Assembly: GCA_902806595.1 (NCBI GenBank) | Contig: CADCXC010000037.1 | Span: 744,001-808,000 of the forward strand | Direction of reading: 5' to 3' | Origin: Pyrenopolyporus hunteri | Lineage: Eukaryota > Ascomycota > Sordariomycetes > Xylariales > Hypoxylaceae | DNA length: 64,000 nt | In this document: piece after piece, positions 22,914 to 34,504 of the stretch | Numbering within the stretch: position 1 is the first letter of the stretch | Layout: each line of letters starts with the position of its first letter | Program-made: the position numbers and the translations under genes | The notes under the pieces: model-generated | Seen by the model: only the letters and a program-made list of their open reading frames with translations | What the model was told of the DNA's origin: nothing | Database searches by the model: none

Positions 22914-25900
22914 CTACACCACGCTTCCGCCCTCCCCTTCCTTTGGCTATGACACCACCGCCACTACTACCACTACCACCACCACCACCACCCATCGACC
23001 ATTAGATATCGAGAAACGAAGTAGTCCTACCGGGACTAGTTTCTCCCTAGACATTTCCGATTCCATGCGAAACTCGCCAGGCAACGCGGTAGGGCCGACG
23101 AATCCCGATGCACCCTGGCTGACTCTCGCTTCTTCAAGCGTGGACCACGTTAATTTGCGAGGTGGTGGTTTGGACGCGGTCGGTGCCGGGAAAACCCCCT
23201 CGGTCGCCGGAGATGTGCATTTGGAAAATGATGAACCTCAGCAGGGAAAGGCGGGATTTGGAGCGGGCGCGAGGAGAAAAAGCAGGGACGCTAGCATAAC
23301 TGGAACCTCGCCGGATCCATCAGATAGTCACCGGTCTCTTACCGAGTACCGAGCCCGGCTCGCGAAGGAAATGGAACGTCGGGAACACGCCGTTCGAAGA
23401 CCCCCCTCGCCCTCGAGAGACGTACCGGAGAGGACACGCATCTCACCCATCAAGGAAGAGTCGAGCGCGACGCCTTCGCCCACACCTAGTTCTGATGCCC
23501 CGACTGTGTCGACTGAATCGAACAAGACGGTTCGCGGCGGTATGACCCCGGGATTCGCTGCCCGGACGCCGTCCTACCCCTTTCCGCGCATGAGCACCCC
23601 AAATTTCACCCCGTCTTATTTACAGAATGTCCTTGGCCATCAGTCCCATACCGGAACGCTTAACGCGGCCGGTGCACAGTTTGGCAGTTTCGTCCTGCAC
23701 GACCAGCTGAGATCTGACCCGTCCTCCCCGGCGTCCGCTATGACGTTCTTGCCCGCCGGCGCAACCCCTAGGTCGACGAGTCTCGACTTCCCCACACCAA
23801 ATCTTTACGACCTAACGTTGATGCTCTCTGCTGAACCTGGCTTAGATGCGTGGTGGAATACCGTCGTCCAGATCATGACCGGATACTATAAAGCTGAGAG
23901 GGTAACTCTTTCTGTGCCGGCTGACCCGACAGATGTTGAGAACGTGCCGTGGGGACAAAAGGCTACTTATAACCCCCTAGAGGAAGATGATTTAAGTATG
24001 GGCTACCTTGCGAAGGGAACCAGCCTTGTTGCGAAAAGCGTGGCGGATCCATGTGAGCCCGGGGTACCTCCAAAGGATGATAAGCCCTCACGACCAGTGA
24101 TTCAAAACCGGCATTCTTTTACTACTTACGAAGATAAAAGGGATACACGAGAGGCGGAGAAGGATCAAGCCTCTGGCTCCGGTTCTCAGCGACCGGCCCC
24201 GGTTCAAAGGAGCAAGAGCTACTATCCGGGAGTCGCCAGTCAAGATCCGACCTCGCCTCTACCTTCGTTAAACAAGCAGGCTCTCGAGCAGCACGACGCC
24301 ATTGAAGAACAGCAGCCCGTCCCGACGTGGGAGGCGGGGCTGGAGCCGAAGAGGGAAGTGAAGGGCCGTCTCCTTCCGGTGCTGCAAGCTCTTGACTTCG
24401 AGGCTGATCCGCTTATCGATCACAATGGTATCACTCGAGTTGTCGAGCGGGGCAAAGTGATTGCTCTCACTCGCACGTACCCTTATCTCAACCCAAACTT
24501 AGAAGAGAAACAGCCGCTCAAGGGCGCTAAGCCCGTCCCACCAGAAGAGCTTAGAAGGTTACCAAGAAAACCTATTAGGTCTGAATCCCAGACGAAATTA
24601 TCCTCACTACTAGCAAACGCGAGCGCCCCTCGATCTCTCAACCGGAATATGAAATCGCTGTCGGTAGACAAGAAGGTTCCTAGTTTATTCTCGACGATAG
24701 ACGATACTCCACCTCGACCTCCTACCCCAAAGTACGAAGAGTATGAACAAGCACCGCCGTCACCATGGTCTCAATCTCCCGCACCCTCGCCCGCTGTTCG
24801 AGCCGATCCTTCGGAGAACCCCTTTTTCACAGATGCTGTGGTCGACGAAGAGTCATTCAACCCCGGCCCGAGTCCGCAAGATTATGCCTCCACGCAGCCT
24901 CCCGAAACAATCGGCATCGATAACTCGTGGACTGTTCTCCATGTACCCCTTAACCACGTCCTTCTCTCAAAGCCTCCTCAAAAATTCAAGTTGGACCCTT
25001 CCGCATTAGAACAGAAGGCGTCTCAGCGGAACCATACGGAGCCAAGTATCAGTTCTGCCACGTTGCGCGAGCGGCCATCTACCGAGGAATTAGCCAAGAG
25101 GAACAAACATTTGCCTATTGCGATTTTGTCGATCTTAACCCCCATTATACCCTATCCCTCCAATTTACGCCACTCTCTCGAACACCTAGCACCTCATTTA
25201 GCAGCCACCTTCTCCCTCTGCCGACATTATTCAAACCTCGAGACAGAAGTCATGGGTCTTCACCGAAAGAGACCATCCACTAGTGGCTTTGGTGCCATTG
25301 GTCCTGATGGAAGACCGGTGGTAGATCCTGTCATGTTCGCTCATCTTAATTCTGCAGCTCCTGAGGATGTTTCCCAGCGTTCGTTTACTGGAAGTCTTAC
25401 TAGTCCTAGCGAATATTCAGGACCATCCCGGAGCATCAACGCCTCCCCTAGCGGGACACCGCTCTGGGACTCTGGCTCTTTTGGCCTGGTCGTCGAGAGG
25501 CGAACCGCCGGTACCAGCCCGAGTCAGTTGGGAGGGGACGGTTACTTCAGTTCTATCCCTCGAAGTGGAGGGATATCTACGGAGACACCGACTCAGGGGA
25601 TGCTACCTCAACGTGCTCCTAGGGTGGCCGGTAAGGAAGGCAGCTTCGTTCTTGGTAAGCAGCTTAGACGATCGGGAAGCCTCCTGCAACATCAGCAAGA
25701 CCTAAACTCTGCCGCAAAAGACGTCGAGAGTTCGGATGTTAACCCCCGTAATTTTGAGTCCCTTGACGACACAGCCATTAGCCAAATACAGAGGCCGAGG
25801 CCTACATCGAAAGACTCCTCGGATATGAATGCTGCGATGGAGAGCCAACAACACCGGGCAGAGACCGACGACAACCGGAAACGGTCATCTACCCAAGGCC

Positions 25901-28900
25901 TGTCTTCTGGTGGTCATAGACATACTTTGCTACACTCGTATGGTGGCGACTTTTCCGCGTCCTTCCAGTCATTACCCCCCAGTACATCTCTACTCACAAG
26001 ACCAACGTCACAGTGTGCAACGCCGGCCCGGCCTGGGTCCGCGTCTGTGCCACATGTAACTATGCTTCCCCCATCGGACCGTCTAAAAGGGCTTATGCTC
26101 GACCTATTGCCGGTACACGTCTTTGTTGCATTACCGGTGCAGGGAGAAATCGTTTGGGTCAATAGCCGATACTTAACTTATAGGGGCCAGACCCTGGCTG
26201 ACCTAGTGGCAGATCCTTGGGGGAGTCTTCACCCCGAGGATCGCGAAGATTATATGCGTGCGTGGAGCCATTCTCTGCGGTCGGGCGACCAATTCGCCCA
26301 CACAGTCCGCCTTCGCCGCTTCGACGGCGCGTATCGGTGGCACCAGGCTCGTGCAGTTGCCTCGAGAGATAAGCGAGGCGTTATAGTACAGTTCATCGGC
26401 TCCTATATGGACATTCACGATCAAAAGGTTGCCGAGCTAATGGCGCTTCGTCAAGAAGAGATTGAAGTCTCGGAAGCGAAACATCGCCTCCTAGCGAACC
26501 TGATACCTCAGATAATATTTACTGCAACTGAAAACGACGGGATCACATTCGCGAATGAGCAGTGGCTATCCTACACTGGACAAAGCGAAGAGGACGCGTT
26601 GGGTCTGGGGTTCATAGATTTCGTACATCCAGACGATCTGGCCAAATGTCGGCTACCGGTAGAACGCTCAACAACGGAAACCCCGGCTGGCGAAAACAAT
26701 TCTGACGCATCTCATAACCTTTGGTCGACGGGCACACAGCTACCCACTCGCGCGCCGGAGAGACGTTGGAGCGGTTCGTCTTGGAATAACAGTCTTAATT
26801 CGGCGCGTGATTTCGTTACTGCGGATTTGGCGGAGCTTTTCAAGAAGGGCATCCTCAAGGTCGCGACGGATAGCAATGGACGACTTTCTTACACAACTGA
26901 GGTGCGACTTAGATCCAAGTCTGGCGAATATCGGTGGCATCTGATTAGATGCGTGGAAATCGACGACGTCGGGTTCGGTGGTGCCGCAAGCTCTTACTTC
27001 GGCTCGGCGACTGATATAAATGATCATAAGCTGCTGGAGGAGAAGTTAAAGGAAGCTATGGAATCTAAGGGCAGGTTTCTGAGTAACATGTCTCACGAGA
27101 TCCGTACGCCTCTGATTGGCATATCTGGAATGGTGAGCTTCTTGCAGGACACAACGCTCAATGAAGAACAAAGGGACTACACGAATACGATACAGACCAG
27201 CGCCAACAGTCTTCTAATGATTATAAACGACATACTAGATCTGTCAAAAGTTGACGCTGGCATGATGAAGCTAAACTTCGAATGGTTCCATACCAGATCA
27301 CTCATCGAGGACGTTAACGAATTAGTGTCGACCATGGCGATTGCTAAACGGCTCGAACTCAACTACATCGTGGAAGAAGACGTACCTTCTTGGGTTAAGG
27401 GTGATAGAGTCCGAATTCGACAGGTGCTGCTTAACGTCATCGGGAATGCTATTAAATTTACTACCGTCGGAGAGGTTTTCAGCCGGTGCAGAGTGTACAA
27501 GAGCGATAACGTTAAACTCAGAGAGCATCAGATAATGCTCGAGTTCTCCATCATCGACACCGGACGGGGCTTCACCAAAGAGGAAGCCGAACTCATTTTC
27601 AAGCCTTTCAGCCAGATCGATGGGAGCAGCACCCGGCAACACGGTGGTAGTGGGCTAGGTCTCGTGATCTCGAGGCAGCTTGTGGAGCTTCACGGAGGGC
27701 GAATGGAAGGCAGTGCCGTGCCTGGGAAAGGCTCGACGTTCACGTTCACAGCCAAGTTTGGCCTGCCAAGCCCGGACGACCATCCCAACGTAGCTCATAC
27801 TCCGCCGATGACTGCGTCGATGCGGTCTCCTGCGGACGAGAGGTCAACGCATGCCATCAAGCCTCTGCTGTTGCATAGAACGATAGAGTCCGTCCCGAAC
27901 GCCAGCCCCAATTCAGATGCGGACATGTCTTCAGTGCCCGAGTCGTCTGGCAGTTCAGATCCCTCACTTCGCTCTATGCATACCCAACTTACTACAAGAT
28001 CCTCGGTTTCGTCGGTCAACGTCGGCCTTACACATTTCAGCGAGGCTGCGAAAGCTAGTGGGCAAGACCTCTCGCAGATGAAACTTGAGATGCCTTTAGG
28101 CAAAATATCACCTCAGATGGTACCTACTCCGGATGTTTCGAATGCTCCCCTGGGGATGGCACAATTCCGACCGCCGATGTACTCGATCCTCGTCATCTGC
28201 CCCCAGAAATATAGCAGAGAAGCTACGACAAAGCACATAGAAATGACACTGCCGAAAGATGTTCCACATCAGATAACGGCGATGTCAAGCGTGTCAGAAG
28301 CTGAGGAGGTGATCGGGGGAGATGAGTCTGTCACGTTTACCCACGTCGTTCTCAATCTCCCCTCGGCCGAAGAGATTATAGGAGTTATCGATAAAATAAT
28401 AGCGAGCTCCGGCGGCAAGACGTCGGTCCTGGTCTTGACGGATTCCGTACAGCGGCAGGCGGTCCTCAAGCTGGCATCGGATGCCGAGCACCAGCGGCTC
28501 CTGGAAGAAAAGCGAATGATGTTTGTATATAAGCCCGTGAAGCCGTCTCGGTTCGCGGTTATCTTCGATCCAGGGAAGGAGCGGGATCTCAGCGTGGACT
28601 TGAACCGTTCTAGCGCTGCACAAATGGTTGAGAACCAGAAGCAGAACTATTTGGACGTGGAAAAGCGAATTGGCAATAAGGGATATAAGGTTCTCCTCGT
28701 CGAAGACAACCCCGTCAACCAAAAGGTTCTGGTAAGATATCTTACGAAAGTGGGCATCGAGGCGGAGATAGCCGCGGACGGCGTCGAGTGTACTGAGAAA
28801 GTGTTCGCACGCCCTCCACATTACTACTCTCTGATATTGGTAAGCTTAATTACTCACCTAGTAGAGTACCGACGCGATGCGATAGAATGCTAACGTTTGG

Positions 28901-29126
28901 GCTACAGTGCGACCTTCATATGCCTCGTAAAGATGGTTACCAGGCTTGCCGGGAGATTCGACAATGGGAAGAGCGCGGTAACTACCGGAAGTTGCCCATT
29001 ATCGCTCTATCGGCGAATGTTATGTCGGATGTCCAGGAGAAATGCGCTGCGGCAGGTTTCAGCGATTATGTTACGAAGCCGGTCGACTTTGTCGACCTCA
29101 GCACGGCAATGTCTAAATTTTTCTGA
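22870..29126 (+). CDS. PAS-domain hybrid sensor histidine kinase / response regulator
   Basis: Exons 22870-28839 and 28908-29126 (68-nt intron); 2062 aa. Residues 1-320 are low-complexity with a poly-Thr run near 34-45. A GAF-like region appears split: GLDAWWNTVVQIM..AERVTLSVPAD (~324-350) and a helix-rich part at ~747-795. Two PAS/PAC modules follow: ~1068-1185 (HPEDREDYMRAW) and ~1201-1387 (TGQSEEDALGLGFIDFVHPDD). The H-box is NMSHEIRTPLIGISGMVSFL with His1409 as phosphorylation site. ATP-binding N (NVIGNAIKFT, ~1522), G1 (DTGRGF, ~1562) and G2 (GGSGLGL, ~1593) boxes follow. Residues ~1775-1905 look like a receiver lacking its acidic residues. The C-terminal receiver (1938-2062) has VEDN, acceptor Asp1992 in CDLHMP and the TKPVD lysine. 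The architecture implies a multistep phosphorelay to an HPt protein; the signal sensed is unknown. Confidence 0.96.
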
Positions 29127-29922
29127 CGCGCCGCCGATGGCGAACGGTTGAGCAGTAGCAACAACGGCTGCTTTCGGGACATGGTGGATGCATCTACATG
29201 GCGTTCCCAGGAGATAGAGAGTTTTTAAAACAGGAAGAGCGTTGTATACCACGAATGCATCGTCCGGGTGAGCGAGGTGGGAGGGAAAATATTTATTTCT
29301 ATTTCTGCTTAAGGAATCATGTATCATTAGGATAGGTAGAGCAGGGCTAAGACCCACGGGCTCACAAGCGGTTAAGGGATCTGCGAGGCTTTGCTAGGAG
29401 GAAACTTGTACAAACGCGGGTTGGCCATCTGTCGGCGGCCACAGCCTCCGTGGCATCATGACTTCACGGCTTACAATGGTATGTTTGATAGAGGAGGAAA
29501 AAGCGGCTTCGGTTAGCTAGAAATGGCTTCATGGAATGGCTGGCGAGGGAATCCCCAGCCCCCTTCGTTCTTGGCGAGATGTCGTCCCCCATAAAGGAGT
29601 TCCGGGCTTTTTGCATGTTTTCCCGGTAGGTTAGCCTGACGCGAGCGATATCACTTTATTTGTTTAATGCGGGCATAACTCAATTCGATACCATTCATGA
29701 TACCATCCATAGAACAGGTCTTATCTTGGGGATTATAAGTGATGCTATAAATTCTGTATACAATAGTACCAGTACGCCGTGTGATGCTAGTTGAATCAAC
29801 GTAGATAGAGCAATTCCTCTCAGCACGATACGTCAAGACTTCTCTTCTTACCTCCATCTATAACTCGGAATTATGATTAGTGGGTATCTCTTATGATAAA
29901 TGCAATCCCGCCTCTTTCTTGC
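29127..29922. other. convergent 3' region
   Basis: 796 bp between the ends of the histidine kinase and the PRKRIP1-like gene. No coding frame or repeat stands out; it holds both 3' UTRs. Confidence 0.5.
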
Positions 29923-30624
29923 TCATTCCTCCTCGATGACAATGCCCTTCGGCTCCTCGACGGGCGTACCGTCATCTCCTTGCGTGGGCGCCTCACCATC
30001 CGCCGGGTTCTCCACTTCTCCCGTCTCATCCTTCTTCGGGTCAACCCTAGCTTTGACGCCGTTCGACGGTCCCATAGCGGCAGGTTTGCCGCCGTCATTA
30101 CTACTACTACCATTGCCGCCGTTCTTTTCTCCCGTAGCACCTCCGCCTCCGCCTCCGCCTCCTCCCCCTCCACCGCCATTCTTCGCCTTCGCCTTCCTAG
30201 CCTTAGCCTTCTCGCGCTTCTCGCGGTTCTTCCTGGTCTTGTCGTCGTCGCGCCTCTCGCGCTCGGCGCGGCCGCGCTCGAACTCCTCGCGCGCGCGCTC
30301 CAGCGCGACCTCCTCGTCCATGCGCCGCAGCCGCTCGTACTCGCGCCGGCGGCTCGCCTTGTACACGTGGAACTCGCCCGACCCGGCCCCCGCGCTCGAC
30401 CCCTGCACGTTCGTCACGATCTCCGGCGGCGGCGGCAGCTCCCGCCTCCTCCCGCCGGCGCCCGACGAGGCGTCCGGGATCCGGATCTCCTGCTCCGGCT
30501 TCGCGAACAGGGCCGACACGACCTGCGCTTGCGCCGACACCGGCGTCACGGCGCGTTTCTTCGTCGGTCGCTTCGACCGCGGGTCCGCGGACGTCGGGAT
30601 GCTTTCGGGTCCTTCGCCGGACAT
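29923..30624 (-). CDS. PRKRIP1 / DUF1168 family nuclear protein
   Basis: Single exon, 233 aa, ATG at 30624. The conserved core (residues ~55-115) contains VQGSSAGAGSGEFHVYKASR followed by RRREYERLRRMDEE, the hallmark of the PRKRIP1 (DUF1168) family, and continues as a long charged helix of Arg, Glu and Lys. A run of about 13 Gly (residues ~152-165) and an acidic tail ending VIVEEE-like follow. Human PRKRIP1 binds double-stranded RNA and is found in the catalytic spliceosome, where its long helix bridges subunits; a splicing role here is inferred from family. The gene is strikingly GC-rich relative to its flanks, and large antisense open frames across it are composition artefacts. Confidence 0.9.
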   Translation of the reverse strand: MSGEGPESIPTSADPRSKRPTKKRAVTPVSAQAQVVSALFAKPEQEIRIPDASSGAGGRRRELPPPPEIVTNVQGSSAGAGSGEFHVYKASRRREYERLRRMDEEVALERAREEFERGRAERERRDDDKTRKNREKREKAKARKAKAKNGGGGGGGGGGGGGATGEKNGGNGSSSNDGGKPAAMGPSNGVKARVDPKKDETGEVENPADGEAPTQGDDGTPVEEPKGIVIEEE

Positions 30625-30626
30625 CT

Positions 30627-30659
<33 letters not shown>

Positions 30660-30663
30660 CGCT
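30625..30663. repeat. GGCT tetranucleotide microsatellite in the leader of the PRKRIP1-like gene
   Basis: About eight GGCT units (30628-30660) lie immediately upstream of the start codon at 30624, so on the minus strand the 5' leader carries an AGCC repeat ending a few bases before the ATG. Length variation between strains would change leader length without touching the protein. Confidence 0.8.
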
Positions 30664-32119
30664 CGGTCTGGGTGGCTAGCTCCCTTGCCTGGGCTGCGTT
30701 CGGCCGGTTCCTGGATGGGACGATGGATAGGTAGCTCGGTACGTGGCCTAGTTGGCTATCCGCTCAATTGGATCGGACCCTCCTCCTGCCCTTTTCTTCG
30801 AAGTGCCGTGCGTGCGTTGGTTCCGAGGTCGAATTTGGGCCCGAAGTCGAACAGTATCTGGCGACTTGAGGTGCGCGGTCGTATGTTAGTGGCGTGATGC
30901 GGCTCCTAATTACGTTACGATGAAGGGATCGCGGCTCAAATAGGGGATTTCGGGTGCGTTCGAAACACGCGACGGGTTCGAGAGATTGAGGGGAGGAAGG
31001 GAATATACTGGTCCGTTAATGACGATGGGTCGTTGCGAAAACGTCTGTGGTAGCGTGTTTTTTTATTTTTTTATTTTATTTTTACCACGAGGCTGTAAAA
31101 TCGGGACACTCGAAAATAATGATGATTACGGCAGATGATGACGATGAGGCTGCGCTTCGGCAGAGGGAAGGAAGAAAAGCGGATCTTTTACCCGGATGGC
31201 AATATCACATCTCAATTATGCATGTATCCATTGTATTGGATTCACACTACGGATGTACCTTCTGTACCGAGAACATCCCACAGGTCGGCCCTGCAGCAGC
31301 GCACTTAGGGAAACAGAGCCACAGAGCCAAGCGCAGCCCAACACTGGACCCGAAATCGGGGCTTATTGGCGGGCCAGATAGGGAAAGCACCCTGTACCCA
31401 ATCACTTCCCCTCTATTCAAACTCTATACGCATGGCTTACAGGGGATCCCCGACAGCTGGACACAACCCGAGGGTTCTGGTTGGAGGGGCAAAAGACGTT
31501 TGAAACAAGTCTACGTATCGTGCTGCATGGTACTATACCCAGTACCGCTAGAGCTCCTACAGCTGTCGGCATTGGGCTTGGCTCACCTTATTTCCCCCCT
31601 GCTCCGCGAATCTCAAGCCGGTAAAATCTACAAATTCGTTGCTTATACAACTTTTTCGAATCAAGTCGTGCAACATTACGTTTCTCAGCCAACCTATCAC
31701 TTCTTACCTCTTGCTTCTCTCAACTCAGCCTGATAGATGCCATAAACAGAGAGACAGGAGAACTAATCAAAAAGAGAATTACCAGAGTGTACATTACATT
31801 ATACCTATTTATTGTTCATGATTTGGAATCACCTGCCTTAGATCAGATTGGACGCTCGAGGCCTCCCCCCAATCATTTCCGATCAAGTGACTTGCCACAA
31901 TATATACCTGACGAAGAGGGAAAACTGCCCAGCCCGTTCTTGATCGGAAACAGTCGAATCTTCGCGACTCAAACCGCTTGTCTCTCGCTCTACATATCTA
32001 CATATAAAGTCGTGGCTCCGGAACTATCTCTTCTTAACCTAGCATCGTTAACGTACCAGATCTAAGATCCACGGTTCAAAGATCCACGATTTAGTCTCCG
32101 AAGACTGCAAGATCTAGCT
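30664..32119. other. divergent promoter region
   Basis: 1.46 kb between the PRKRIP1-like gene (minus) and the DET1-like gene (plus). A plus-strand open frame at 31047-31733 spans it but has no protein-like features and begins in a poly-T tract. TC-rich sequence at 31970-32000 may belong to the DET1-like core promoter. Confidence 0.5.
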
Positions 32120-33702
32120 ATGGGTCGCCCAAGACTTATCATACTAATCAGACATGCCCAGTCCGAGGGTAACAGTATGTTGCCACCCCTGTCCCGAAGC
32201 TCTCTTAAGACCCGACACTAACAGTCGCAAATGTAGAAAACCGCGAGATCCACCAGACCATCCCCGATCATAGAGTCAAGTTGACCCCGGAAGGATGGCA
32301 GCAAGCTCGAGACGCAGGCCGTCGGTTGCGAGCTATGCTCCGCCCAGACGACACCCTCCAGTTCTACACCTCCCCGTACCGACGAACGAGAGAGACGACC
32401 GAAGGCATCCTGGAGACCCTGACGTCAGACGACCCCGACCCTTCTCCTTTTAAGCGAAGTAATATGAAGGTATACGAGGAACCGCGTCTGCGCGAACAGG
32501 ACTTCGGGAATTTCCAGCCGTGCAGCGCCGAGATGGAGCGCATGTGGCAAGAGCGAGCTGATTACGGCCATTTCTTCTACCGTATTCCCAACGGCGAGAG
32601 TGCTGCTGATGCTTACGATCGCGTCTCGGGCTTTAACGAGAGCTTGTGGCGCCAGTTCGGAGATGACGACTTCGCCAGCGTGTGTGTGCTAGGTCTGTAA
32701 CCATACTCTCCATACCCTCCACACCCATAAACACTTCTCGGCTATTTTCAAGTACTCCAATCGCTAACATCTAAAACAGTCACCCACGGTCTCATGTCCC
32801 GCGTCTTTCTGATGAAGTGGTACCATTTCTCCGTCGAGTATTTCGAGGATTTACGTAACGTGAATCACTGCGAGTTTCTTATTATGAAGAAGCAGGAAGA
32901 CAGCGGCAAGTATGATCTCCAGAACAAGCTCCGGACATGGTCTGAACTACGCCGCGAACGAGCCGCGATCAAGGCCAAAGAGGATAAGGAACTAGTTGAT
33001 ACAGGAAAGGAGAAGGAGCCCAAACTTGAGAGACAAAATAGCTCCTCTATTCCACCGCGCAAATGGGGAGGTTGTCCCCAGGGCTGCAATCACGGCAAGA
33101 ATTTCAAGATACGAAAAGACTTAGCCGAGCTTCGGCAGCATGACGAGAACCACGCTAAGAATAGCTTTTCTCACATCATCCCAGAGGTTAATGGCACTAT
33201 CGCCAGCCGCAGAGCCCCAGCTAAAAGAGTTCAAGGACTTAATAATTCCGATGACGACTCAGATGATCCTCGTGGTAGAGCCACTCCCTATATCGACGTG
33301 ACTAAGGCTCAGGAAGAAGTGGTTTCCTCGCCAGACGGAACACCCTCCTTCATTACCATCGAGGATCGGCTGCGCAACGCTCTCAAGACGCCGCAGAAGT
33401 CGATCTTCCTTCACACTGGTCGTGACTTCGGGGGAACATACTCCGGGCACGCTAGCGAAGAGGAAGTGTCAGAGAACGATGCTCGCGAACGTCTAGCCGC
33501 TAAGGCCGCGCGCGTCAAGACAGGCGACAGGAACGGGACGCTGACTAACGGCAGAGAGACGCCGAACACTCGCCACGCGCACGCCAATAAGCTTGGTGAT
33601 GCGCCCAACAACTCCGAGACGGGGTCGGATGGAGGCGACGAGGCGGAAGATCTCGATAAAGCGGAGAAAGAGGATAGGAGCATCCGGGGGAGCGTGTACT
33701 AA
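32120..33702 (+). CDS. histidine phosphatase (phosphoglycerate mutase fold), DET1-like
   Basis: Three exons: 32120-32174, 32237-32692, 32780-33702; introns of 62 and 87 nt; 477 aa. The N-terminal domain starts LIILIRHAQSEGNKNREIHQ, giving the phosphorylated His of the RHG-type motif, followed by LTPEGWQQARDAGRRL, FYTSPYRRTRETTE and EEPRLREQDFGNFQ. The second catalytic His is in VTHGLMSRVF, reconstituted exactly across intron 2. The next segment, KWYHFSVEYFEDLRNVNHCE, is typical of the fungal branch that includes budding-yeast Det1, an acid phosphatase linked to sterol transport. The C-terminal ~200 residues are charged and probably disordered, containing CPQGCNHGKNF and long Glu/Asp/Lys tracts. 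The enzyme fold is certain; the cellular role is inferred from the yeast relative. Confidence 0.93.
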
Positions 33703-34504
33703 GCCAGGAGCGGCCGGTCTATTTTTTGTATGTGTTACTCATTTCATATTGGAGATACCCTTTATGACTAGCGCATAGCGTGAATAGAATGGTCGGTCAT
33801 ACAAAGCCTTTATTTAAGGTAGCTTGCTTCCGTCTCAAAGAAATGTGTCATCCTTTTAGTATGGAGCAAGGTTATTGCGAAGATTGAAAAGTACTCAAAT
33901 AGCCGATAGTTATTAACTTACCTCTTTGCCAGAACTGCCCATGTGAACCGAAACATGAGAACAAAGCTGTGGACTCTATACCCGTTTTCTTACAGTTTGT
34001 ATTCCGAGGTTCGTATCATTCCCCGAGCTCGCCATTTGTAGAACACTCTAGTTCTCACCGGGGCTCTCGTGTTTTAATAGCATTGACTGCAAGTTATTCG
34101 GGGACTTAATAGTATATCTTCCTCCCCGCTTCTCATTGTCTTTGCCCTTCTTCCTATCTCTGATCTAACAATATTCGAAGTTATCAACTCATAGGCTTTT
34201 CCGAGGGCCTTATCCAACAACGAGGGAAGTTTCTCCTAAAATTATCTCTACGAAGGACCCGGCCCATGGACCAAAGCATCACTCAGTTCGGACAGTTGTG
34301 CGACGTGCTTGCTTCGTGGCTAGCGGGAAATAAGGACTGCTTGGTTCAAGCGATAACACGGAGACGTAGCCGCAGCCGCAACTATACTCGCAGCAGCAGC
34401 GGCTATATTGACGGATCGAAGGCGAGAAGGTACGGATAGATACGCTGTGAAAGATAAGAACAAGAGGTAGCTTACTATATACGAGATAACTAAGACTTCA
34501 CACT
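33703..34504. other. intergenic
   Basis: 802 bp downstream of the DET1-like gene and upstream of the proline-rich ORF. No gene or repeat recognised. Confidence 0.5.

Noticed and set aside
29893..30897. 334-codon and 259-codon plus-strand frames opposite the PRKRIP1-like gene
   Set aside because: Product of high GC content; the minus strand encodes a clear conserved family.
31047..31733. 228-codon plus-strand open frame
   Set aside because: Starts in a poly-T tract within a promoter region; no motifs or splice support.
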